Source: Streptomyces sp. LHD-70
Lineage (GTDB): Bacteria > Actinomycetota > Actinomycetes > Streptomycetales > Streptomycetaceae
Assembly (NCBI RefSeq): GCF_031157275.1
Contig: NZ_JAVIFW010000017.1
Location: 124,001 to 188,000, forward strand
Direction of reading: 5' to 3'
DNA: 64,000 nt
In this document: one piece after another, positions 46,106 through 53,953 of the stretch
Position numbering within the stretch: position 1 is the stretch's first letter
How the letters are laid out: each line of letters opens with the position of its first letter
Position numbers and translations under genes: made by a program
The notes under the pieces: generated by a model
Databases searched by the model: none
The model's input: only the letters and a program-made list of their open reading frames with translations
What the model was told of the DNA's origin: nothing

Positions 46106-46126
46106 CCTCGTACCCGGCCGAGCCCT
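46094..46126. terminator. bidirectional hairpin terminator
   Basis: A perfect 12-bp inverted repeat (46094-46105 with 46115-46126; arm AGGGCTCGGCCG) and a 9-base loop between the convergent PPOX and EamA genes. Its left arm is amplified in the upstream tandem array. Confidence 0.7.
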
Positions 46127-46142
46127 CATCCTTGCGTCGCAC

Positions 46143-47216
46143 CTAGACAGATGTCCGCGACTCCGCCGACTCGCTCCCGTCGGACCCCGACAACTCGCCG
46201 CCCCCGCCCGGCATTCCACCGGCCACCGGCTCGGTCACGGCCTTCGCAGGCGTGCTGCCCTGCGCGATGAAGGCACCGACCAGCACCATCGTGCCGCCGA
46301 TGACCTGCGGCGCGGAGAGGTGCTCGCCGAGCAAGATCCACGCGAAGACGGTCGCGATGACCGCCTCCAGGCAGGAGACGACACCCGCGACCTGCGGCGA
46401 GAGCCGCCGTACGGCCATCACCCCCGATCCGTACGCGAGCACGGTGGCGATCAGCACGATCCAGCCGAGCAGCAGCAGACCGGGTACGGACGTGCCGTCC
46501 ATGTCGGCGCGACCGCTCAGGACCGACCAGTCCATGGTCCAGGGGCGCGCCACCACGGTGAGGACGACGGCGCCGATGAGCAGCCCGTACGCGATGACGC
46601 CAAGCGGATTCGGGGCCTCCTCGCCGGCGTCGCTGCCGTGGTCGCCGAGGATGAAGTAGCCGGCCTGGCAGACGGCGGCGCCCAGTCCGAGGAGCACGCC
46701 GAGCACGTCGAAGCGCATCCCGGCCCACACCTCGACGACGCAGGCCAGACCGCCGACGGCGAGCACGACACCGATCGCGGCGGCGCGGGTGACGGGACGG
46801 CGCTGCACGAACCGGATCCAGCCGAGCACGAGCGCGGGCCCGAGGTACTCGATCAGCAGCGCGACACCCACGGGGATCCGCGAGATCGCCACGAAGTAGC
46901 AGGTCTGCACGCCCGCGACGGCGAGCAGCCCGAAGCCCGCGAGCAGCGCGGGGCGTTGCACCAGGAGCGACCGGTGCCGCCAGGCGAGCGGCAGCATGAT
47001 CAGGGCGGCGCCGGCGATCCGCAGCCACACGACGTGCAGCGGATCGAGACCGGCCTCGATCAGCGGTTTGGCCGCGACACCGGAACCGCCGAACGCGAAC
47101 GCCGAGACGAGCGCAAGACCGAGCCCGGCACCACGACCGGCCCCTGTCACCTGCCCGCCCCGGGCGCCCGAACCTGCCGGGTTCCCCTGGATCTCCTGAG
47201 ACGTAGACACCGGCAC
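46143..47216 (-). CDS. EamA/RhaT family transporter
   Basis: A 357-residue DMT transporter with ten membrane segments in two EamA repeats (LGLALVSAFAFGGSGVAAKP begins the first; SPQVAGVVSCLEAVIATVFAW in the second). A Gly/Ser-rich cytosolic tail of about 40 residues follows. The start used is GTG 47216, and no ribosome site is evident; a GTG six bases later is possible. Likely exports a metabolite or amino acid; not clearly linked to its neighbours. Confidence 0.85.
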   Translation of the reverse strand: MPVSTSQEIQGNPAGSGARGGQVTGAGRGAGLGLALVSAFAFGGSGVAAKPLIEAGLDPLHVVWLRIAGAALIMLPLAWRHRSLLVQRPALLAGFGLLAVAGVQTCYFVAISRIPVGVALLIEYLGPALVLGWIRFVQRRPVTRAAAIGVVLAVGGLACVVEVWAGMRFDVLGVLLGLGAAVCQAGYFILGDHGSDAGEEAPNPLGVIAYGLLIGAVVLTVVARPWTMDWSVLSGRADMDGTSVPGLLLLGWIVLIATVLAYGSGVMAVRRLSPQVAGVVSCLEAVIATVFAWILLGEHLSAPQVIGGTMVLVGAFIAQGSTPAKAVTEPVAGGMPGGGGELSGSDGSESAESRTSV

Positions 47217-47512
47217 ATCATGACAGTCACGTAATGAGCGTCACCACTGTTACGCCTGACATCTCAGTGCGCGAGATCGGCGGAGAACCGGGAACGGAGG
47301 AAGGCCGAGGCCTGGCGCCCTCACGCCCGGCGCGCACGCGCCCCGCGCACGCCCCTGCCTGACCACACGCTACGGACTCAACTCCCGTACGCCACTGAGG
47401 ACTTCGACACGACCGGCCTGGCGAGCGGCAAAGGCGCCGACCGGGCCAGGGATCCAGCCGGGGATCGCGCCAGGGATCCAGCCAGGGTTCGCACCGGGGA
47501 TCCAGCCGGGGA
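47217..47512. other. intergenic region with 24-bp repeats at its end
   Basis: About 300 bases with no supported gene. The last 70 bases (47446-47517) hold three copies of a 24-bp unit like CCAGGGATCCAGCCGGGGAT, the last overlapping the stop of the Clp-N-like gene. Confidence 0.5.
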
Positions 47513-48094
47513 TCAGTCAGCCGCCGCTGCCGCGATCAGCGCCTTCGGTTCGACCCCCGCGCGCCCCAGCACCTCGACGGCCCGGCACTCCGCGTCCCGG
47601 GCGAGGGCGACGAGCAGGTCGAGGCCGCCGACCTGCCGGGCCCCGCTCGCGTCGGCCGCTACGAGCGCCGCCTCCATCGCGCTGGCGGCGGCCGGGGACC
47701 AGCCCGCGGTATCCCGTACGACGGGGACCGCACCGGAGTCCTCGACCGTGCCCTGCCACTGCAGGCCGTACCCGATGCTGCGCTGCACGAGATAGCCGAG
47801 GAGGCGGGCGACCTGGCCGCTGCTGAAGAGGGCGCGCACCGCCGGGTCGGTCTCAAGGAGGGAGTGGAGCAGGTGCGCGGTGTCGATGTGCCGGTCCCCG
47901 TCCCGGAGCGCACGCCTGCGCGCGCCGGTGACGACCGACGTCAGCTCGGCGCTGAGGCGATCGTCGGCGGCTGTACTGGTCGGGCCGGACTCGGCGGCCG
48001 GGGTCGGGCTATGCACATCCCCCACCCCATCAGTGCCGATCGGCCGTAGCATCCCCGCCGGGGAGCATTTGCGCGTCCGACACAAGTTGGGCAT
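47513..48094 (-). CDS. Clp amino-terminal-domain-like protein
   Basis: About 193 residues. The middle and C-terminal parts resemble the double repeat of Clp/ClpC N-domains: RDGDRHIDTAHLLHSLLETD with LLGYLVQRSIGYGL, then GGLDLLVALARDAECRAVEVL with GVEPKALIAAA. There is no AAA+ ATPase domain, so it could be a free-standing peptide- or adaptor-binding module. The start is uncertain: the ATG at 48094 is 15 bases from AAGGAGG, and an alternative at 48052 gives a 179-residue protein. A 22-codon frame from the ATG at 48098 (MHAQLVSDAQ) has better spacing but overlaps in another frame. Confidence 0.65.
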   Translation of the reverse strand: MPNLCRTRKCSPAGMLRPIGTDGVGDVHSPTPAAESGPTSTAADDRLSAELTSVVTGARRRALRDGDRHIDTAHLLHSLLETDPAVRALFSSGQVARLLGYLVQRSIGYGLQWQGTVEDSGAVPVVRDTAGWSPAAASAMEAALVAADASGARQVGGLDLLVALARDAECRAVEVLGRAGVEPKALIAAAAAD

Positions 48095-48271
48095 GCATGT
48101 GCGGGTTCTCCTCCTTACGGATGAGATCTGCCCGTTCTGCCCGAAGGGGCGCGTGCCGCCTTGCTTCGCTCCCCCTGCGCAACCATGTCCCACCCGTACA
48201 CGTCCCACAGGAGAGCCCCACTCTTTCCACACCTCCTGGACCACTCACGCACCACGGCGAAGGAAGCCCAC

Positions 48272-48664
48272 ATGCCCTCCGGCCCGCACTGCACGGCCCG
48301 CAGTGCGCCGAGGCCTGCCGAGGACGAGTACGACCAGGGGTACGAGCACGGCTTCGCGTACGCCTATGAGTGCGACTACGAGTACGGCTACGAGTACGAG
48401 TACGACGGCCACGACGAGTACGCCGAACTCGACGAGTTCTCCGGCCTCGAAGAGGACACCGAGGAGTACGGCTGCTGGCTGGTGGCCCTGGTGGCCGTCG
48501 ACGGCAGGAGCTACGTCTACCGCGTGTACGCGCCGCCGGACGCGCTGCTCGGCGACCTCTTCTGGGAGGCGTGGCACTGCCACGACGAGGGGCCGCACCC
48601 GCGCGCGTACGACGCGTTCGACACCGCGGCGATACGGCACATAGGCAACCTGCATCAGGACTGA
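48272..48664 (+). CDS. Tyr/Asp/Glu-rich acidic protein, unknown
   Basis: A 130-residue acidic protein beginning MPSGPHCTARSAPRPAEDEY. Residues about 18-52 form a low-complexity run of alternating Tyr and Glu/Asp (YECDYEYGYEYEYDGHDEYA), encoded by near-repeats of GAGTAC. The second half looks folded: WLVALVAVDGRSYVYRVYAP and DALLGDLFWEAWHCHDEG. No family is recognised. GAAGGA 7 bases upstream supports the ATG at 48272. It is divergent from the Clp-N-like gene. Confidence 0.6.
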   Translation: MPSGPHCTARSAPRPAEDEYDQGYEHGFAYAYECDYEYGYEYEYDGHDEYAELDEFSGLEEDTEEYGCWLVALVAVDGRSYVYRVYAPPDALLGDLFWEAWHCHDEGPHPRAYDAFDTAAIRHIGNLHQD

Positions 48665-48797
48665 GGCACGCGCGCGTGGGGACGAGCGAGCCCGATTCTG
48701 ACGGGCCGTCAGTCTTGTAACTTCCGGACCCCGCCGCTACGTTCCGCGACACACCGGCTGCGCCCGCCGCAGCGCCCGACGAGAGAGGTGGTCGCAC

Positions 48798-49226
48798 ATG
48801 GCCGAAGTCACCGCCGAAGCACGCATCGAGGCGCCCGCCGAGAAGGTCTGGGCGAAGCTCGCGGACTTCTCCGTCTACGGCGAGTGGAGCACGACCCACA
48901 CCGGCTTCCCGAAGGGGGCGCCGACCTCGCTGGAACCGGGCGGAACGTTCGAGGAGAACATGAAGCTGATGGGCTTCCCCGCCGAAGTCACGTGGACGGT
49001 CGACGAGTTGGAGCCCGGCCGCACGCTGGCCATCAGCGGCAAGGGGCCGATGGGTGTGAATGTCGGCACGCGCTACTCGCTGGCGCCGGACGGCGACGGC
49101 ACGAAGGTCCGTATCGACGGCGAATTCACCGGCGCCGCGGTCACGTTGATGGCCGGGAAGCTCAAGGACTCGGCGACGGCCGCGCTGAACGAGTCGCTGC
49201 GCAAGCTGACGGCGCTGGTGGTCTGA
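48798..49226 (+). CDS. SRPBCC (START-like) family protein
   Basis: A 142-residue helix-grip-fold protein: EVTAEARIEAPAEKVWAKLA then DFSVYGEWSTTHTGFPKGAP is the usual opening of polyketide-cyclase/CoxG-like SRPBCC proteins, and VTLMAGKLKDSATAALNESL is the closing helix. It probably binds a hydrophobic ligand. AGAGAGGTGG precedes the ATG. It is followed by a strong terminator. Confidence 0.85.
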   Translation: MAEVTAEARIEAPAEKVWAKLADFSVYGEWSTTHTGFPKGAPTSLEPGGTFEENMKLMGFPAEVTWTVDELEPGRTLAISGKGPMGVNVGTRYSLAPDGDGTKVRIDGEFTGAAVTLMAGKLKDSATAALNESLRKLTALVV

Positions 49227-49254
49227 GCCCTTGGCGGCAAGCGACACGACACGT

Positions 49255-49293
49255 GACGGCGGTGCGCCCACCCGTGGTGGGCGCACCACCGTC
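49255..49293. terminator. bidirectional hairpin terminator
   Basis: Perfect 12-bp arms GGTGCGCCCACC (49261-49272) and GGTGGGCGCACC (49276-49287) with a 3-base loop, extended by about five more outer pairs after one mismatch. It sits between the convergent SRPBCC and PadR genes. Confidence 0.75.
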
Positions 49294-49330
49294 GCACTCG
49301 ACCCTCTCGGCCTGAGCCTCGCTATGCCCC

Positions 49331-49963
49331 TCAGTCCTCATCGGCCAGGATGAGATACAGCTTCTTCCGGGCCTCGTTGACCACCGCGAGGGCTTTCTGC
49401 CGCTGCTCGGCCGAGCCGGTCTTCCAGACCTGGCCGAACGCCTCCATCAGACCGAAACCGGCCTGCCGGATCTCGTTGATCGTGTCCCAGTCGACACCAC
49501 GACCGGCGTCCTCCCAGGGGGCTTCGGGCCCTTCTTCGGCCGCGCTCGTACCGGCCTCGGTGAGCGAGAACAGCTTCTTGCCGCCCTCGGTCTCACTGAC
49601 GATCAGGCCCTCGTCCTCGAGGAGTTGGAGCGTCGGGTAGACCGAACCGGGGCTGGGCTTCCACGCCCCGCCGCTGCGCTCGGCGATCTCCTGGATCATC
49701 TCGTACCCGTGCATCGGCCGGTCCTTCAGGAGCGCCAGGATCGACGCGCGTACGTCGCCACGCCGCGCCCTGCCGCGACCGCCGCCTCGACCTCGACCAC
49801 CCCAAGGGCCGCCGGGTCCACCGGGTCCACCGAATCCGGGCCCGAAGGGACCGAAGGCGGACCTCCGCCCCTCGAAGTCACCCCAGCCACCGGGACCACG
49901 TCCGCGGTCGTGGGAGTGCGGGTGCTCATGTCCGTGTCCGTGTCCATGTCCGTGGGAACGCAT
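49331..49963 (-). CDS. PadR family regulator with His-rich N-terminus
   Basis: About 210 residues. The N-terminal 60 residues are low complexity: HGHGHGHGHEHPHSHDRGRG followed by Gly/Arg/Pro-rich sequence (PFGPGFGGPGGPGGPWGGRG). The PadR winged helix begins at about residue 68 (RASILALLKDRPMHGYEMIQ, GSVYPTLQLLEDEGLIV), followed by a helical dimerisation part. The His-rich stretch could bind Ni, Zn or Cu and make the repressor metal-responsive (inference). The ATG at 49963 follows AAGGAAG; further upstream in-frame codons lack a ribosome site. Confidence 0.85.
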   Translation of the reverse strand: MRSHGHGHGHGHEHPHSHDRGRGPGGWGDFEGRRSAFGPFGPGFGGPGGPGGPWGGRGRGGGRGRARRGDVRASILALLKDRPMHGYEMIQEIAERSGGAWKPSPGSVYPTLQLLEDEGLIVSETEGGKKLFSLTEAGTSAAEEGPEAPWEDAGRGVDWDTINEIRQAGFGLMEAFGQVWKTGSAEQRQKALAVVNEARKKLYLILADED

Positions 49964-50402
49964 GGGAACCACTTCCTTTTCGTATCTGTACGTCTGATTT
50001 TCCTCGCTTCGATTCACGTCGACGCGCACCGGACCGACGAGCTCGTTGATCCATCACGTCTCTGTCGCGATGCTTCAACGATATATCGGAACCATTCGTC
50101 TGGCAAACAGTGCGGCTGCGCGTGGTCTGATCAGGCCGTTCGATGGCCCGGGGAGCGCCCATGGGCGGCTGGGTCGCGTCGGTGACCATCTGGCTGGAGG
50201 CAGGCGGGCAGCTGGCCCCGTCGGACCGTCGGACCCGTCGGCCGGAGCGGCCCCATGCATGCCGATGACCAACAACAGGGCGTCTCCCCTTCGGCCGACT
50301 GCCGTCAGCTCGTCGAGACGGCGCGGCCGAAACGGCCGGACAGCGCACCCCGCCTCGCGAAAACCCATGGCCAAAGATCACAGCAGCGGCACACTGGCCC
50401 GT
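49964..50402. promoter_or_regulatory. control region upstream of PadR and DinB-fold genes
   Basis: About 440 bases without a supported gene. The palindrome CGATATATCG (50079-50088), about 116 bp upstream of the padR start, resembles operators of PadR proteins and lies in an AT-rich patch, so it may be the autoregulatory site. Nothing else recognisable. Confidence 0.45.
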
Positions 50403-51011
50403 ATGACTTCAACGGACCCCAAGACCGACCTGCGCTTCTATCTCCAGTCCGCCCGCGACGCCCTGCTGTGGAAGCTCGAAGGGCTCTCCGAGTACGACGT
50501 GCGTCGGCCCCTCACGCCGACCGGCACCAATCTCCTCGGCCTCGTCAAGCACACCGCGAGCGTCGAACTCGGCTATCTCGGGGACACGTTCGGCAGGCCG
50601 TCCGGCGAACCGCTGCCCTGGGTCGCCGAGGACGCCGAGGCCAACGCGGACATGTGGGCCACCGCCGACCAGACGCGGGAGTTCGTCGTCGGGCTCTACC
50701 ACCGCGCGTGGGCGCACGCGGACGCGACGATCGAGGCGCTGCCCCTGGACACGGTCGGCAAGGTGCCGTGGTGGCCGGGCGGCAAGAACGAGGTGACGCT
50801 GCACCACGCCGTCGTCCGCGTCATCGCCGACACCCACCGGCACGCGGGCCACGCCGACATCGTCCGTGAACTCATCGACGGCGCGGTGGGGATGAACAAG
50901 GGCCGCGAGAACATGCCGTCGGACGAGGCGAGTTGGTGGGCGGAGCACCACGAGCGCCTGGAGCGTACGGCCCGGGAGGTCCAGCAGCGGGTCCAGCAGC
51001 AGTCGTCCTGA
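50403..51011 (+). CDS. DinB/DUF664 family protein (putative thiol transferase fold)
   Basis: A 202-residue four-helix-bundle protein of the DinB superfamily. Likely metal ligands are His50 in LLGLVKHTASVELGYLGD and the pair in DTHRHAGHADIVREL (about 140-154). The sequence is of the DUF664 type, relatives of mycothiol- and bacillithiol-dependent transferases. It may conjugate mycothiol to electrophiles, but the substrate is unknown. The ATG at 50403 begins the conserved domain. Confidence 0.85.
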   Translation: MTSTDPKTDLRFYLQSARDALLWKLEGLSEYDVRRPLTPTGTNLLGLVKHTASVELGYLGDTFGRPSGEPLPWVAEDAEANADMWATADQTREFVVGLYHRAWAHADATIEALPLDTVGKVPWWPGGKNEVTLHHAVVRVIADTHRHAGHADIVRELIDGAVGMNKGRENMPSDEASWWAEHHERLERTAREVQQRVQQQSS

Positions 51012-51080
51012 GGGCCGGAGGCAAAGGGGCGCTCCCCAGCCCGGGCCCCGTTGTCAGACCCCTCCCCTAGTGTCGTCAGC

Positions 51081-51869
<789 letters not shown>

Positions 51870-51989
51870 GCCACAGGGACCACAGGGACCAAAGAAGCCA
51901 CAGGAGCCACAGGGTCAGGAGCCACAGGAGTCCACTCATCTCGAATTGGCCTTGGTCCCGGCTCGCCCCAGGCCCGTAGCGTCGGCCTC
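51870..51989. repeat. degenerate CCACAGGGA-type repeats
   Basis: The gap between the methyltransferase and PhzF genes contains about six loose copies of CCACAGG(A/G) units at 51874-51930. No gene is present; the PhzF promoter is not evident. Confidence 0.5.
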
Positions 51990-52799
51990 ATGCGGATTCG
52001 AATCGTCGACGCCTTCACCGACCGACCTTTCGCCGGCAACCCCGCCGGCGTGCTGCTCCTCGACGCCTTCCCCTCCGACGACTGGCTGCAGAACGTCGCC
52101 CTGGAGGTCAACCACGCCGAGACCGCCTTCGCCCACCCGCTCCCCGAGGGCGGCGAGGCCGACTGGGCGCTGCGCTGGTTCACCCCGGCCACCGAGGTCG
52201 ACATGTGCGGTCACGCCACCCTGGCGACGGCCCACGTCCTGCACGCCACCGGCGCGGCAACCGGGCCGGTGCGCTTCGCCACCCGCTCCGGCGTGCTCAT
52301 CGCCACCGCCCAGGAGGACGGCTCGATCACCCTCGACTTCCCCACCGCGCCCCTCACCGAGGTGACCCTCGACCCCGCTGTCGGCAAGGCGCTCGGCGCG
52401 GAGCCCGTCGCGGCCGCCGACACCGGGCCGAACGTCGGCGACCTGCTCGTCGAGCTGGCCGACGAGCAGGCGGTGCACGCGCTCACCCCCGACCACAAGG
52501 CGCTCGTCGCCCACTCGGAACGGGGCATCATCGCCACCGCACGCGCCGAGGACCCGAGCCGTGGGTACGACTTCGTGTCCCGCTGCTTCTTCCCCCGCGT
52601 CGGCATCGACGAGGACCCGGTGACCGGTAGCGCCCACACCGCCCTCGCGCCGTACTGGTCGCAGCGCCTGGGCCGGGACGAGCTCACCGGACTGCAGGCC
52701 TCCCCGCGCTCCGGCCACGTACGCACCGCGCTGCGCGGTGAGCGCACCCTGCTCACGGGCCACGCGGTCACCGTGATCGAGGGCGAACTGCACGCCTGA
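51990..52799 (+). CDS. PhzF family isomerase/epimerase-like protein
   Basis: A 269-residue protein of the diaminopimelate-epimerase-like PhzF fold. The start DAFTDRPFAGNPAGVLLLDA, the acid catalyst region NHAETAFAHP (Glu about 45), WFTPATEVDMCGHATLATAH and DEDPVTGSAHTALAPYWSQR are all family signatures. Phenazine genes are absent nearby, so it is probably one of the many PhzF homologues of unknown substrate. The gene is a single transcription unit followed by a hairpin. Confidence 0.9.
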   Translation: MRIRIVDAFTDRPFAGNPAGVLLLDAFPSDDWLQNVALEVNHAETAFAHPLPEGGEADWALRWFTPATEVDMCGHATLATAHVLHATGAATGPVRFATRSGVLIATAQEDGSITLDFPTAPLTEVTLDPAVGKALGAEPVAAADTGPNVGDLLVELADEQAVHALTPDHKALVAHSERGIIATARAEDPSRGYDFVSRCFFPRVGIDEDPVTGSAHTALAPYWSQRLGRDELTGLQASPRSGHVRTALRGERTLLTGHAVTVIEGELHA

Positions 52800-52810
52800 C
52801 AAGGCGAGTT

Positions 52811-52865
52811 GTGCGGGCGGGGCACCACACGGACCGCGAGAGGGCGCCAGCCGCCCCGCCCACAC
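52811..52865 (+). terminator. hairpin downstream of the PhzF gene
   Basis: GTGCGGGCGGGGC (52811-52823) pairs with GCCCCGCCCACAC (52853-52865) with one mismatch around a 29-base loop. It starts 11 bases after the stop codon. Confidence 0.5.
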
Positions 52866-52975
52866 AGCAGCTCACGCCGGAGCCAGCCACAAAACAAACC
52901 TCACGCCGGAGCCAGCGACACAGACCTCACACCGTAGCCAGCCACCCCAACCTCACGCCGTAGGCAGCCACCCCA
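52866..52975. repeat. tandem copies of the CPBP gene 3' end
   Basis: Four imperfect copies of a unit like CCTCACGCCGGAGCCAGCCA run into the last codons of the CPBP gene. Read on the minus strand, two adjacent copies encode alternative endings GWLPTA-stop and, in another frame, GWLATV-stop, so the gene's 3' end has been duplicated. Confidence 0.6.
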
Positions 52976-53753
52976 CCTTCCCCGCGAGCAGCGCGTACCC
53001 CACGAACGCCCCCACGTCGAGCAGCGTGTGCGCGACGACGAGCGGACCGACCCGGCCCCAGCGGCGGTACAGCCAGACGAAGACCACCCCCATCACCATG
53101 TTCCCGATGAACCCACCGATGCCCTGGTAGAGGTGGTACGAGCCGCGCAGCACCGAACTCGCCGCGAGCGACGCACCCGGCGACCAGCCCAACTGGTCCA
53201 GCCTGCGCAGCAGATAGCCGACGACGATGACCTCTTCGACGATCGAGTTCTGCGCGGCGGACAGAACCAGGACCGGGAACTTCCACCACACGTCCGGCAG
53301 TCCCTCCGGCACCACCGTCAGGTTGAACCCGAGCTCTCTGGCCGCCAGATAGAACGCGATGCCCGTGCTCCCGATGCCTGCCGCGATCACCGCACCGCGC
53401 CCCAGATCCGGCAGCGGCCGCCGCAGGTCGAAGCCGATCGCGCGCAGCCCGGCCCCTTCGCGTACGAGCAGATGCGCGACGAGCGCGACCGGCACCAGAG
53501 CGGTCGCGATACCGAACAGCTGCCAGGCGAGATCGAGCCAGGGGCGGCCGGGCGCGGCCGAGGAGTTGAGCGTGGCCGCCTGGTCCTTCAGACCCCCCGG
53601 TTTGGTGACCGAACCGACAAAGCTGATCAGCGCGGACACCGCGCTCGCGCCGAGCGACAGCGCGAGGACGAGCAGTGTCTCGTCGCGAAAGATCCGTCTT
53701 GTCGGTCGTTCCTGGCGAAAAGAACCAGCCACCGGTCCTGCCTCCGACTGCAC
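52953..53753 (-). CDS. CPBP family intramembrane protease-like protein
   Basis: A 266-residue membrane protein with about eight hydrophobic segments. The Abi/CPBP motifs are NSIVEEVIVVGYLLRRL (EExxxR position; here V instead of the usual Arg), RGSYHLYQG (RxxxH) and VAHTLLDVGAFVGY (HxxxD/N). The Glu-Glu pair and His residues needed for metal-dependent peptidase function are retained. Relatives process prenylated proteins or peptides; the substrate here is unknown. The start is GTG 53753. Confidence 0.85.
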   Translation of the reverse strand: MQSEAGPVAGSFRQERPTRRIFRDETLLVLALSLGASAVSALISFVGSVTKPGGLKDQAATLNSSAAPGRPWLDLAWQLFGIATALVPVALVAHLLVREGAGLRAIGFDLRRPLPDLGRGAVIAAGIGSTGIAFYLAARELGFNLTVVPEGLPDVWWKFPVLVLSAAQNSIVEEVIVVGYLLRRLDQLGWSPGASLAASSVLRGSYHLYQGIGGFIGNMVMGVVFVWLYRRWGRVGPLVVAHTLLDVGAFVGYALLAGKVGWLPTA

Positions 53754-53953
53754 CCTGCCTCCATCTGTTCAATCCCGCCGCATGCCCGTCCAAGCCCCGC
53801 TAGGGTCTCTCGAATGCGGGTGCGAAGATCGTGCACGACAAGGCCGAAAGCGAGCGTACGTCGACGCGGGGCGCAGCCGCCGCGTTCCGTTCGCTCTGCC
53901 GGTGCGCGTTCCGTTCGCGTGCGCCGACGCGCTCAAGGAGGGGCACCACCGTC

